Part shown: in pieces, positions 9,126-17,510 of the stretch
Position numbering within the stretch: the stretch's first letter is position 1
Layout: each line of letters opens with the position of its first letter
Source: CAMAPP01 sp046153685
GTDB lineage: Bacteria; Pseudomonadota; Alphaproteobacteria; CADEGL01
Direction of reading: 5' to 3'
DNA: 64,000 bases
Assembly: GCA_046153685.1 (NCBI GenBank)
Contig: JBJXGH010000180.1
Span: 1-64,000, forward strand
Notes under the pieces: generated by a model
Databases searched by the model: none
Seen by the model: only the letters and a program-made list of their open reading frames with translations
Told to the model about the DNA's origin: nothing
Made by a program: the position numbers and the translations under genes

Positions 9126-9878
9126 ATGAGATTGTTCGGCGAACGGCGCACGCTTGAAAACCCAACCGTCCCCAGGGACACGCGGGTCTATGCCATCGGC
9201 GATATTCACGGCCGGGCGGATCTGCTGCGCGCATTGCGCGGCCTCATCGAAGAGGATGCGCGGCGTGCGCCGATCGCACGCAAGGTCGTCGTCTATTTGG
9301 GCGATTACGTCGATCGCGGCCACGAGTCGCGCCAAGTCATCGACCTGTTGCTCGACCACCCCTTGCCCGGATTCGAAAGCGTCCACCTGCGCGGCAATCA
9401 CGAGGAATTCATGCTGCGCTTTCTCGACGATATTTCGGTCGGCCCGCCCTGGCTGGCCAATGGCGGTCTTGCGACCCTTCTCAGCTATGGCGTCGGGGTC
9501 GGCGAGTCCGCGCGCATGGATGAACGCGCCGACTACGCCCAAGCCTCGCTGCGCCGCGCGCTTCCCGCGCGCCACAAGGCCTTCCTCGAAGCCCTCGCGC
9601 TCAGCCATGTCGAGGGCGATTATCTGTTCGTCCACGCGGGCATCCGCCCGGGTGTGGCGCTCGACCGCCAGGCCGATCAGGACATGCTGTGGATCCGCGA
9701 TGAATTTTTGTCGTCAATGGCCGCCCATCCCAAGATCATCGTCCACGGCCATTCGATAAACTGGACGCCCGAGGTCAAACCCAATCGCATCGGCATCGAC
9801 ACCGGCGCCTATGCCACGGGCACGCTTACCTGTCTCGTGCTTGAGCGGACCAAGCGCGATTTCCTGCACACGCGTTGA
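9126..9878 (+). CDS. PPP-family metallophosphoesterase (serine/threonine phosphatase / ApaH-like)
   Basis: Cytoplasmic calcineurin-like phosphoesterase of 250 aa. The PPP signature motifs appear in order: GDIHGRADLL, GDYVDRGHESRQV, LRGNHEEFML, then the distal His motifs HAGIRPG and VHGHSINW. All expected metal and catalytic residues are present. Family members dephosphorylate Ser/Thr phosphoproteins or hydrolyse diadenosine tetraphosphate; the substrate cannot be told from sequence. It is separated by one base from the nucleotidyltransferase-like gene downstream, so they are probably cotranscribed within the polysaccharide locus. Confidence 0.9.
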   Translation: MRLFGERRTLENPTVPRDTRVYAIGDIHGRADLLRALRGLIEEDARRAPIARKVVVYLGDYVDRGHESRQVIDLLLDHPLPGFESVHLRGNHEEFMLRFLDDISVGPPWLANGGLATLLSYGVGVGESARMDERADYAQASLRRALPARHKAFLEALALSHVEGDYLFVHAGIRPGVALDRQADQDMLWIRDEFLSSMAAHPKIIVHGHSINWTPEVKPNRIGIDTGAYATGTLTCLVLERTKRDFLHTR

Positions 9879-9879
9879 C

Positions 9880-10968
9880 ATGTCCGGACGGGCGTCCCTC
9901 GACCGGAGCTTCATATGGGCGGCGCTCGGCGATCCGAAGGGCTGCGCTATGCCCGCCGACCGCAATACGGTCGCCGCCGCCGCCCAGAGACTTGCCGATC
10001 TCACGTCCCTGGCCCTTGTGGCACAATTGCTGGCCCCGCTCGAGCGCCGGATCGGCGCGCTGTTCGATCCGGCGCGAGTCGAAAAAGCCCGCCTATTCGC
10101 GCGATTTCAGCATCGCGCCCATCTTCGCTGGATGGGCGTGCTAGCCGATGAGGGCGTCGAGACCGTCTGCATCAAGGGCTTCGCCAACGCCCACGCGTTC
10201 TTCGACGAGCCCGAGACGCGCATATCGGGCGATCTCGACGTTCTGGTGCGACCGCGCGATCTTGCGCGTGCCGTCGAGGTGCTCGGTGCGCGGGGTTTCG
10301 CCTTCCGCACGGGCGAGGTGCCGCGCTGGGGCTTCGTCTCGACCGCCAGCTTCGCGCCCTTTGTCTCGGCCGACGGCGCGTGCAATCTCGATTTGCATAC
10401 CGCCCCCGACAGCGATCCGCTCGACCGCGCGCTCGACGCCGAGACGGTGTTTGCGCACGCGCGCGAATTTCGGGCCGGTGGCATCGCGTTCCGCGTGCCA
10501 TCTGTCGAGCACGCCTTTATCCTGTGTATTTCCAACGCGGCAAAAGATAAATTCGGCGCCTTTGCCGCCAACAAGATCATCGATGCGGTAAAATTGCTGG
10601 CGGGTGCGCCCGCGCTCGACCAACGCGCGGTCGAAGACATCCTGCGCCGCGCGAACATGATGCGCCCCGCCCGTGCCTTCATGGCCCTTCTGGCGGCGCT
10701 CGAAATCGTGCCCAAGGGCGCGCGCACGCCGCCCTCATGGCTGGCCACTCCGCCAGGCGGGCTCGCCGCTGGCGAGTTCTCCCGCATGGTGGCGGAGACG
10801 CGCGCGCTCTATCCGGCCGAAGCCAAGAATTTTGCCAAGTTTCGGCGCGAATGGCTGCTCGCGGCCGAGCCCGGGGTCGCGTTGCGCCTTGGGCGACGCC
10901 GGCTTGCCGGGCTTTGGCGCCCGGCTTCGGGCGTCCCGCGATTTGCCGCCGGGCGCGCAAAAGGCTAG
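9880..10968 (+). CDS. nucleotidyltransferase-fold family protein (NTP_transf_5-like)
   Basis: Protein of 362 aa from the ATG at 9880, directly after the phosphatase stop at 9878. The central region contains a nucleotidyltransferase-fold core: KGFANAHAFF, then GDLDVLVRPRDLARAVEVL, where the D-x-D acidic pair would bind metal. Such uncharacterised nucleotidyltransferases are common in capsule and exopolysaccharide clusters. The remainder is helical. The acceptor is unknown. The reading frame extends upstream to 9811 inside the phosphatase gene, but that part is a shadow frame. Confidence 0.8.
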   Translation: MSGRASLDRSFIWAALGDPKGCAMPADRNTVAAAAQRLADLTSLALVAQLLAPLERRIGALFDPARVEKARLFARFQHRAHLRWMGVLADEGVETVCIKGFANAHAFFDEPETRISGDLDVLVRPRDLARAVEVLGARGFAFRTGEVPRWGFVSTASFAPFVSADGACNLDLHTAPDSDPLDRALDAETVFAHAREFRAGGIAFRVPSVEHAFILCISNAAKDKFGAFAANKIIDAVKLLAGAPALDQRAVEDILRRANMMRPARAFMALLAALEIVPKGARTPPSWLATPPGGLAAGEFSRMVAETRALYPAEAKNFAKFRREWLLAAEPGVALRLGRRRLAGLWRPASGVPRFAAGRAKG

Positions 10969-10978
10969 GTCTTTGGCC

Positions 10979-11737
10979 GTGAACGATTCCCCGTCGAGCA
11001 CGGCCGTGAGCGAGATGCGCTGGCGCGAGGCGCAAGCCTCCGAACAGCGCTATTGGGCCGACATGGACTTGGCGGAACTGCTGCGCATCGCGGCGGAAAA
11101 GCCCGGATTTCTTGCGCTCCTGGGGCGCGAGCGCCAGGCGGCGTTGTTCGACGGCGCCGAGGTGCTCGAAATCGGCTGCGGCCCCTTGGGATTGAGCGTG
11201 GCGTCGTTCTATGCCGATAAGGCGGCCATGCGGCGCTTGGTGAAGATCGATCCGTTGCCGCGCCGGCACTTGCTCGACACCGCGTCAGCGCGGCTCGATT
11301 GGGCTCTTCCCTTCGTGCGTTGGCTTGAGACCTTGGCTGGAGAGGGCGAGTACCGGCAGGGTGCGGGCGAGGCGCTGTCGGGCGTGGCGGAGTTCGACAC
11401 CGTGCTGAGCTACAACGTGCTCGATCATGTCCGCGACCCGGCGGCAATTCTGGCGAACGCCTATCGGGCGCTGCGTCCGGGCGGGCGTCTTTTGGTCGGG
11501 GTGGATTGCCTTTCGCTTGCCGGGAGGCTGCGATTCGAGCATCTGACGCGGCGTCTTGCGCGCGGCTCAATTCTCGTCGAGGCGCATCCGCATAGTTTTC
11601 TTGCGCGCCACGTCGCGTCCTTGATCGGACGCGCGGGGTTTGCGGATTTGGAAGTCTTCGGCCTTCCTGGCGCGCTCAAGCGCCGGATCGGCGGGTCCCA
11701 TCGCCCAGCCTTCCTCGCGCGGAAACCCAGGACCTGA
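10979..11737 (+). CDS. class I SAM-dependent methyltransferase
   Basis: Methyltransferase of about 252 aa. Motif I is VLEIGCGPLGLSVASF, followed by the acidic loop KIDPLPRR, the motif TVLSYNVLDHVRDPAAIL and the post-core LRPGGRLLVGVDCLS, all typical of class I SAM enzymes. The GTG at 10979 is taken as the start because the longer frame back to 10673 lies entirely inside the preceding gene and has shadow-like composition. It probably O- or N-methylates a sugar or lipid-linked intermediate of the polymer, inferred from context. Confidence 0.85.
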   Translation: MNDSPSSTAVSEMRWREAQASEQRYWADMDLAELLRIAAEKPGFLALLGRERQAALFDGAEVLEIGCGPLGLSVASFYADKAAMRRLVKIDPLPRRHLLDTASARLDWALPFVRWLETLAGEGEYRQGAGEALSGVAEFDTVLSYNVLDHVRDPAAILANAYRALRPGGRLLVGVDCLSLAGRLRFEHLTRRLARGSILVEAHPHSFLARHVASLIGRAGFADLEVFGLPGALKRRIGGSHRPAFLARKPRT

Positions 11738-11775
11738 ATGGCGGCCCCGGAGCGCAATACCACGGAGTGCATCGG

Positions 11776-12711
11776 ATGAAGATGAGAGTTTTGGTGACGG
11801 GCGGCGCGGGCTTTCTCGGCTCGCATCTGTGCGAGCGCTTGCTGGCCGACGGCGCCGAGGTCATTTCGGCGGACAACTATTTCACCGGCGGCAAGGCGAA
11901 TATCGTTCACCTGATTCCGAATCCCTATTTCGAGATCATGCGCCACGACGTGACCTTTCCCCTCTACGTCGAGGTTGATCGCATCTACAATCTCGCCTGC
12001 CCAGCTTCGCCGATTCACTACCAGCTCGACCCCGTGCAGACGACGAAAACCTCGGTGCACGGCGCGATCAACATGCTTGGCCTCGCCAAACGCGTGAAGG
12101 CGCGCATCTTGCAGGCCTCGACCAGCGAAGTTTACGGCGATCCCGAAATTCATCCCCAACCCGAATCCTATCGCGGCAATGTCAATCCGCTGGGGCCCCG
12201 CGCCTGCTATGACGAAGGCAAGCGATGCGCCGAGACGCTGTTTTTCGATTACCACCGCCAGCACGGCCTCGCCATCCGCATCGCGCGCATCTTCAACACC
12301 TATGGTCCGCGGATGCACGCCAATGACGGCCGCGTGGTCTCGAACTTCATCGTCCAGGCGCTCAAGGGCGAGGACATCGCGATTTACGGCGATGGCAGCC
12401 AGACGCGCGCATTCTGCTATGTTGACGATCTGATCGACGGCTTGGTTCGCCTCATGGACAAGCCCGACCCGTTCACGGGTCCAGTCAATCTCGGCAATCC
12501 GGCCGAGATGACGATTCGCGAACTTGCCGAGACGATCATCCGTCTCGCGCGCTCGCGCTCGAAGCTCATCTTCAAGCCCCTGCCGCAGGACGATCCGCGC
12601 CGACGTTGCCCGGACATCACGCTCGCCAAGGCCGAACTGGGTTGGGCGCCGAAAGTCGGGCTCGAGGACGGGCTCGAGCGGACGATTTCCTATTTCCGTT
12701 CGGCGCTCTGA
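11776..12711 (+). CDS. UDP-glucuronate decarboxylase (UDP-xylose synthase), extended SDR
   Basis: NAD-dependent sugar-nucleotide enzyme converting UDP-glucuronate to UDP-xylose. Features: Rossmann motif TGGAGFLGSHL near residue 8, the UXS-typical NLACPASPIHYQ, active-site STSEVYGDP, the catalytic Tyr-Lys pair in ACYDEGKR, and RIFNTYGPRM. Length (311 aa) matches the family. The ATG at 11776 is chosen over the GTG at 11767 because CGGAG sits 8 nt before it. It supplies xylose donor (or a 4-keto-pentose) to the transferases around it. Its last 22 bases overlap the convergent GT4 gene. Confidence 0.92.
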   Translation: MKMRVLVTGGAGFLGSHLCERLLADGAEVISADNYFTGGKANIVHLIPNPYFEIMRHDVTFPLYVEVDRIYNLACPASPIHYQLDPVQTTKTSVHGAINMLGLAKRVKARILQASTSEVYGDPEIHPQPESYRGNVNPLGPRACYDEGKRCAETLFFDYHRQHGLAIRIARIFNTYGPRMHANDGRVVSNFIVQALKGEDIAIYGDGSQTRAFCYVDDLIDGLVRLMDKPDPFTGPVNLGNPAEMTIRELAETIIRLARSRSKLIFKPLPQDDPRRRCPDITLAKAELGWAPKVGLEDGLERTISYFRSAL

Positions 12712-13958
12712 GGGCCCTGCGCGTCGAAGCGGCGCAACCAGGAATCCAAGCGCGCGCGGTGATCGCGCCAGGTATTGGCTTCGGCCTTGGCGCGCGCGGC
12801 GACGCCCATTTGGGCGCGCAGCGCCCGGTCGCGGTACAACAACGCAATGCGATCCATCAGCGCCTCGGTGTCGCGAATCGGCACGATGAAGCCCTCGCGC
12901 CCATCCTCGACCAGCGAGCCCGCGCGCGGCGTGGTGATGACCGGCAGGCCGCTGGCCATGGCCTCGAGATTTGCGAAAGCGGAGCCCTCATGGAGGGAAG
13001 GAAAGACGAAGATATCGGCATCGCGGTAAAGCCGGTGCACTTCGTGATGGGGCACATGGGCGATGTGGCGGAACAGGTGGCGATAGGGCTTGAGTCCGCT
13101 TCCGCCACCGATCACGAGGCCCGCGAGCACGAGTTCCAAGTTTGGCAGCGCAAGGCGCCGCACCGCTTCGAGCAGGTATTTGATGCCTTTCTTCTGGCCG
13201 ATCTGGCCGACAAAGAGGATGCGAAACGGCGCCTCGGCCGCGCGCGGCGGTCCGGGCGAGAAACGCTTGGTATCGACGCCGTAAGGCAGCATGGCGATGC
13301 GCGCGGGGTCGGTGCCGTATTCGACGAGCGAGTCGCGCACGTACTCGGACGGCGCCAGAATCCAGTCCGCTTCGATCGATTCGGGCCGCATCGCCTCGCC
13401 GATTTCAAGCGGCAAATGGGTGCTGAGCGAATCGGCGAAGTCTGGGCACAGCTCCGCCTCTTCGCGGTATGTCGTCAGCGCCTTGAGCACGTGTCCGGTC
13501 ACTTGGTTGAGCACCGCGATCGTGCCCAGGCGCCGCGCGGCGCGAATGGTCTCGATCGCCTGGCCGTCATGCGCGATGACGATGCGCGGCGGGGCGGCGG
13601 CGATGCGCCGGGCGACGTGGCGGTCGAAAGCCGCATCGCGCCACAAGATGACACGCGCCAGTCGCGACTCGGAGATACCCAGGCGCGCGAGTGCGATATA
13701 GGCGATTTCCATCCAAGGATAGAGATGCACATGCGCCGCCTCGACATCTGGATCGAAGCGGCGCAAGAGTTCGCGCTCGAGCGGGCCGCGCAGTGCCGCG
13801 GGCAAGGTTTCGACGAGGCGCGCGAGAACGGTTCCGCGCGTGAAATAGAATCCGGTTTCAAAACGCGCGGGATAGCCGAGCGCGCGCAGCGCCGTGAAAA
13901 TACGGTAGGCCTGGGTGTTCGAGCCGCTGTGCGACAGGACGATCTCGGGCAAGTTCAA
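12690..13958 (-). CDS. glycosyltransferase family 4 (GT-B)
   Basis: Retaining GT-B glycosyltransferase of 422 aa. The C-terminal nucleotide-sugar domain is clear: LFVGQIGQKKGIKYLLEA, ADIFVFPSLHEGSAFANLEA and MASGLPVITTPRAGS, the E-x7-E region of GT4. The start is a TTG at 13958 that overlaps the upstream TGA (TTGA), with GGAG six bases before it; the longer frame upstream of it is a shadow of the preceding gene. The N-terminus EIVLSHSGSNTQ begins the acceptor domain. It is translationally coupled to the second GT4 gene at 13955-15142. Donor and acceptor are unknown. Confidence 0.9.
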   Translation of the reverse strand: MNLPEIVLSHSGSNTQAYRIFTALRALGYPARFETGFYFTRGTVLARLVETLPAALRGPLERELLRRFDPDVEAAHVHLYPWMEIAYIALARLGISESRLARVILWRDAAFDRHVARRIAAAPPRIVIAHDGQAIETIRAARRLGTIAVLNQVTGHVLKALTTYREEAELCPDFADSLSTHLPLEIGEAMRPESIEADWILAPSEYVRDSLVEYGTDPARIAMLPYGVDTKRFSPGPPRAAEAPFRILFVGQIGQKKGIKYLLEAVRRLALPNLELVLAGLVIGGGSGLKPYRHLFRHIAHVPHHEVHRLYRDADIFVFPSLHEGSAFANLEAMASGLPVITTPRAGSLVEDGREGFIVPIRDTEALMDRIALLYRDRALRAQMGVAARAKAEANTWRDHRARLDSWLRRFDAQGPQSAERK

Positions 13959-15142
13959 AGCTTTCTCCGCTCCGAGATCGCGCGCCGATAGACCTCGAGA
14001 TAGCCCCGCGCCATCGCCTCGCGCGAAAACCCTTGCGCCCAAATCGGCCCTTCGGCGGCCACGCGGCGGCGATGGGCGCCGTCGTCCATCAGGCGCGCGA
14101 TGCCGGCGGCGATGGACAACGGCTCCGTCGGATCGCAGGCGATGCCGAGCGGCCCGGTCACTTCGATGAGGCCACCGGTGTTCGACACCACGCATGGCGT
14201 GCCGCAGGCGAGACTTTCGATCGCGGGCAGACCGAAACCCTCGTGGAGTGAAGGAAAAACGAGGCCCAGGCTCGCGCGGTAGAGCGTGGCCAATTCAGCG
14301 GCGCTCACGCCGCGCGCCAGGACTACCAGCCGATCGGACACGCCCGCCTCGGACGCGAGCGCTTGCAAACGCTCGATGCGGCCTGGAACCGCGTGATAGG
14401 CGCCTATGCTGACCAGGTATGGCGGCTCGCGCCCTTGGGCGCGCATGGCGGCGAGCGCGCGGACCAGTCCGACCGGGTTCTTACGTTCGGTCAGAACGCC
14501 CACATGCATGACATATGGTCCCTTGATGGCATGGCGGGTGCGCGCCGCTTCGTGGTCGCCATCGAGGGGCTTGAAGATATCGAGATCGATGCCGTTACGC
14601 ACGACATCGACGGCATCGGGTCGCGGCGCGTAATGGGCCCGGTAATCCTCGCCGACGGCGTCCGACACCGCCACCATGCGGTCTGCGCGCGCCATTCGCG
14701 CGCACAACGCCCGATAAATCGGCCAGCCCTGGCGCACCTTGTCGAAGAACTCGTGCAGGGTCACGACGCTCGGGCACGCTAGGCCCCGGGGCGGCGGCGC
14801 ATGATCGAGCAGATGCAGCACATCGAGCGGCGGCAGCTTCATGCCGAGTTCCGTTTCGGCGAATTGCACGAGCGTCAGGTATTTCCATCGCCGGTCGAGC
14901 GGCGGACATAGCCCGCGCCAGCCCACGGCCGCGATTTCGTGGCGCGGCGCCGCGCGGACCAATTCCTCGACCGGGCGCGGCAAGGGTCCATGATCGACGA
15001 GCGCGATCAACACGGCGTCGTCCGCAACGCGCGCAAGGCCGCGCCACAAGCTCTCGCAGACCATGCCCACGCCGCCCAAGGCGCCTTCGGGCGAGTTCCG
15101 GTAGGCGCGTTGCAGCCAACGCAGATCAAGACCGATACGCAT
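13955..15142 (-). CDS. glycosyltransferase family 4 (GT-B)
   Basis: GT4 glycosyltransferase of 395 aa. The N-terminal acceptor domain opens MRIGLDLRWLQRAY and contains the glycine-rich GALGGVGMVCESL. The donor domain shows MHVGVLTERKNPVGLVRALA, VVLARGVSAAELATLYRASL and LVFPSLHEGFGLPAIES with the E-x7-E pair, then ACGTPCVVSNTGG. One base separates its start from the flippase stop, and it overlaps the next transferase by TTGA, so the three genes form one translational unit. It resembles mannosyl- or rhamnosyl-transferases, but specificity is not determinable. Confidence 0.91.
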   Translation of the reverse strand: MRIGLDLRWLQRAYRNSPEGALGGVGMVCESLWRGLARVADDAVLIALVDHGPLPRPVEELVRAAPRHEIAAVGWRGLCPPLDRRWKYLTLVQFAETELGMKLPPLDVLHLLDHAPPPRGLACPSVVTLHEFFDKVRQGWPIYRALCARMARADRMVAVSDAVGEDYRAHYAPRPDAVDVVRNGIDLDIFKPLDGDHEAARTRHAIKGPYVMHVGVLTERKNPVGLVRALAAMRAQGREPPYLVSIGAYHAVPGRIERLQALASEAGVSDRLVVLARGVSAAELATLYRASLGLVFPSLHEGFGLPAIESLACGTPCVVSNTGGLIEVTGPLGIACDPTEPLSIAAGIARLMDDGAHRRRVAAEGPIWAQGFSREAMARGYLEVYRRAISERRKL

Positions 15143-15143
15143 C

Positions 15144-16430
15144 CTAACTCCGCCAGGCGCGCACGGCGTTCTGGACTTGCCGCCAATCCTCGGCGCGGGG
15201 TGTCATCAAGGACACGAATGCGACGCCGTAGATTTTGCGCGCGCGCCAGGCCGCCGTGGCGGCACCGGCGCTCTGTGCGGCCACGAAGGACCAGGCTGCG
15301 CCGCGTATCCCGAAAATCGGGACTAGCGCCGCCAATGCCAGAACGCTCACGACAACGGTCACGGATTCGATGCGCCCGATCGCGAGCGTCCGGTCATAGG
15401 CCTTGGCTCCTTGAACCAAGAGTTGTTTCAGGCCATAGGGCACCGCGCCAAGGGCCAGAATCCGCACAACGGGAACGGCGTCGAGGAAAGCTAGACCGTA
15501 CAAGCTCTCGATGAGCAACGGCGCGAGCAAAGCCAGCGTTACCGCGATGATCGAGACGACGACGGCGGTCACGCGCAGAAAGCGTCCGAAGACCGCGGCG
15601 CGCGCGGCCGCGTCGGTTTCCGCCGCGACACGCGGCAAGGCGACCGCACCCAGCAAGCCGATTACGCCGCTGGCGGCTCCGGCAAGGCTGGCGCCGACGA
15701 CATAAAAGCCGAAACTGGCTTCGCTTTCCCATTGCGAAATCAACACCTGGTCGAGCCTTTCGCCCATCACCAGCAATGTGCTGCCGCCCGCGATGGGCAG
15801 GCCATAGGCGAGGAAACGGCGCATAAGTGCGCGATCAGGCCGACAGCCGAACCAGCCCTCGCGCCCGACCAGCGCGGCCAACAGGCAATAGGTGAGCACG
15901 GCGCCGACCAGAGAGGCCAAGGCGAGAAACTCGACGGAAACCGCGCCGAACGCCCAGACGGCCAAGACGCAACCGAGATACAACAGAGCCGCGAAGACCC
16001 GCATGGCGTTCCAGATCACGAAGCGCTGGCTGCCCTGAAACATCCCATTGGCGAATGTGGCGAGCATGATCGTCGGCACGATCAGGACGTAGAGATAACT
16101 CGTCTCGACGACTTCCGCGCGGAAATGGCCGTTGAAGAGCCAAACGAGAATCCCCGCCAGGGTCATCAACGGCAAGGAAATCGCAAGGCCGAGCGCTTGA
16201 CCGGTGGCGAAGATTCTTGGCATCGGCGCGCCGCGCGCCGCCGCCGCTTGCACGATGGCATCGACCACGAGCGCGCCGCCAAGCGAGGCGAGAAGCTGCG
16301 GCCATAACAAAATTGCGGCCAACTCGCCGCGCCCCACGGGCCCCAGCAGGCGCGCGGCCAGAATTCCCGTGATCAGGTTCGCGGCGGCGAGCAGCACGAA
16401 AGCTATGGCGGAAACAGCCAAATTTTTCAT
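15144..16430 (-). CDS. polysaccharide repeat-unit flippase (Wzx-like, MATE/MOP superfamily)
   Basis: Integral membrane protein of 428 aa with about twelve hydrophobic helices and the family's N-terminal pattern (NLAVSAIAFVLLAAANLITG, then ARLLGPVGRGE). It would flip undecaprenyl-linked repeat units to the periplasmic face. The start is the ATG at 16430, which overlaps the stop of the upstream GT9 gene (ATGA). The frame upstream to 16565 is Arg-rich and non-membranous, a shadow. With the co-polymerase, ligase/polymerase and initiating transferase it makes the locus look Wzx/Wzy-dependent. Confidence 0.88.
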   Translation of the reverse strand: MKNLAVSAIAFVLLAAANLITGILAARLLGPVGRGELAAILLWPQLLASLGGALVVDAIVQAAAARGAPMPRIFATGQALGLAISLPLMTLAGILVWLFNGHFRAEVVETSYLYVLIVPTIMLATFANGMFQGSQRFVIWNAMRVFAALLYLGCVLAVWAFGAVSVEFLALASLVGAVLTYCLLAALVGREGWFGCRPDRALMRRFLAYGLPIAGGSTLLVMGERLDQVLISQWESEASFGFYVVGASLAGAASGVIGLLGAVALPRVAAETDAAARAAVFGRFLRVTAVVVSIIAVTLALLAPLLIESLYGLAFLDAVPVVRILALGAVPYGLKQLLVQGAKAYDRTLAIGRIESVTVVVSVLALAALVPIFGIRGAAWSFVAAQSAGAATAAWRARKIYGVAFVSLMTPRAEDWRQVQNAVRAWRS

Positions 16431-17503
16431 TGTGTCCGACCTGCCTCGGAACGCTCGACCGTGTCTAGGCGCGCGCGCGCGGCGGCGATCACGCCGTCGG
16501 GCGAAATGCCCTTCAAACATTCCTTGTCGCGCTCGACGCATACCGAGAGCTCGCATCCGAAACAATCGGTCTTGTTGTAGAACACCACATGGCCCGCGCC
16601 GTGCGGGAACCAGACTCCCGGCTTGTTGCGCGCGCTGAAAACGGCGACGGTCGGCGTGCCGACCGCGGCCGCGAGGTGCATGGGTCCGCTGTCATGGCCG
16701 AGATATAACTTCGCGCCCTCGCGCACGAGAGCGCTCACTCTGGGTCTGGTAACGCCGGTGAGGTCGAGCACCGGCCCCGGCCAGGAGGACGCGACGGCGC
16801 GCGCGCGTTCGCCTTCGTCCGCCGAACCGATCAAAGCCAATCCCCAGCCTGGGCGCGCCAGGCCTCGAATGGTGCGAGTCCAATTCTCCGCGCCCCAGTC
16901 CTTGGCGTCGATCTTGGTCCCCACGCCGATCGCGAGATAACGCCCGGCTCCTGGCCAGGAGCCGAGCGCGCGGCAGGCGTCCGCCCGTTCCTCGCCATTG
17001 AAGCGCAAATCCCAGTTCTCGCGCCGGTCGAGGGCCGCATCGCCCAAAGGCGCCAGACAGCGCGCCAAACGCGCGGTTTCGCTTTCCCAACGCCCCTCCT
17101 TGGGCAGAAAGCGCGGTTCCGCCAAATCCTCGCTGGTGGGCGCGCCGATGATTTTCGGAATGGCGCAAGCGCGGAAGAAGGCGATATCGCGCCACGTAGC
17201 CGCACGCCCGCGCGCCTCCGTCAGATAGACGAGCGCGGCGGGCGCGAAGGCGCGGATTTCGCGGCGCAGAGCGTAGAGCGCCGCGGCGCCGCGCGTGCCT
17301 TGGGGGTATCGGATATGGCCGTGGACAAGACCGCTCGCGCCTAGCACGTCCAAGACCGGCGTGGCTTTGGCCGCAACCGGAACATTGGTCAGAACGCGGC
17401 GCTCGGCATCGGGAAAGGCGCGGGCGACAAGATGAAAGCACGGCAGCGATACAACGGTATCGCCGAGGCTACCCATGCGGAAGATGAGGATACGCCGGAC
17501 CAT
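16427..17503 (-). CDS. glycosyltransferase family 9 (heptosyltransferase-like)
   Basis: GT9 enzyme of 358 aa. The N-terminus ILIFRMGSLGDTVVSLPCF is the signature of ADP-heptose:LPS heptosyltransferases, and the C-terminal donor site reads YLGHDSGPMHLAAAVGTP followed by TVAVFSARNKPGVWFP. A Cys-rich stretch near the C-terminus (TDCFGCELSVCVERDKEC) is common in this group. Together with HldE at 25324 it suggests that a heptose or a related sugar enters the glycan. It overlaps the flippase by ATGA and starts 7 nt after the amidotransferase stop. Confidence 0.9.
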   Translation of the reverse strand: MVRRILIFRMGSLGDTVVSLPCFHLVARAFPDAERRVLTNVPVAAKATPVLDVLGASGLVHGHIRYPQGTRGAAALYALRREIRAFAPAALVYLTEARGRAATWRDIAFFRACAIPKIIGAPTSEDLAEPRFLPKEGRWESETARLARCLAPLGDAALDRRENWDLRFNGEERADACRALGSWPGAGRYLAIGVGTKIDAKDWGAENWTRTIRGLARPGWGLALIGSADEGERARAVASSWPGPVLDLTGVTRPRVSALVREGAKLYLGHDSGPMHLAAAVGTPTVAVFSARNKPGVWFPHGAGHVVFYNKTDCFGCELSVCVERDKECLKGISPDGVIAAARARLDTVERSEAGRTQ

Positions 17504-17510
17504 GGCGGGG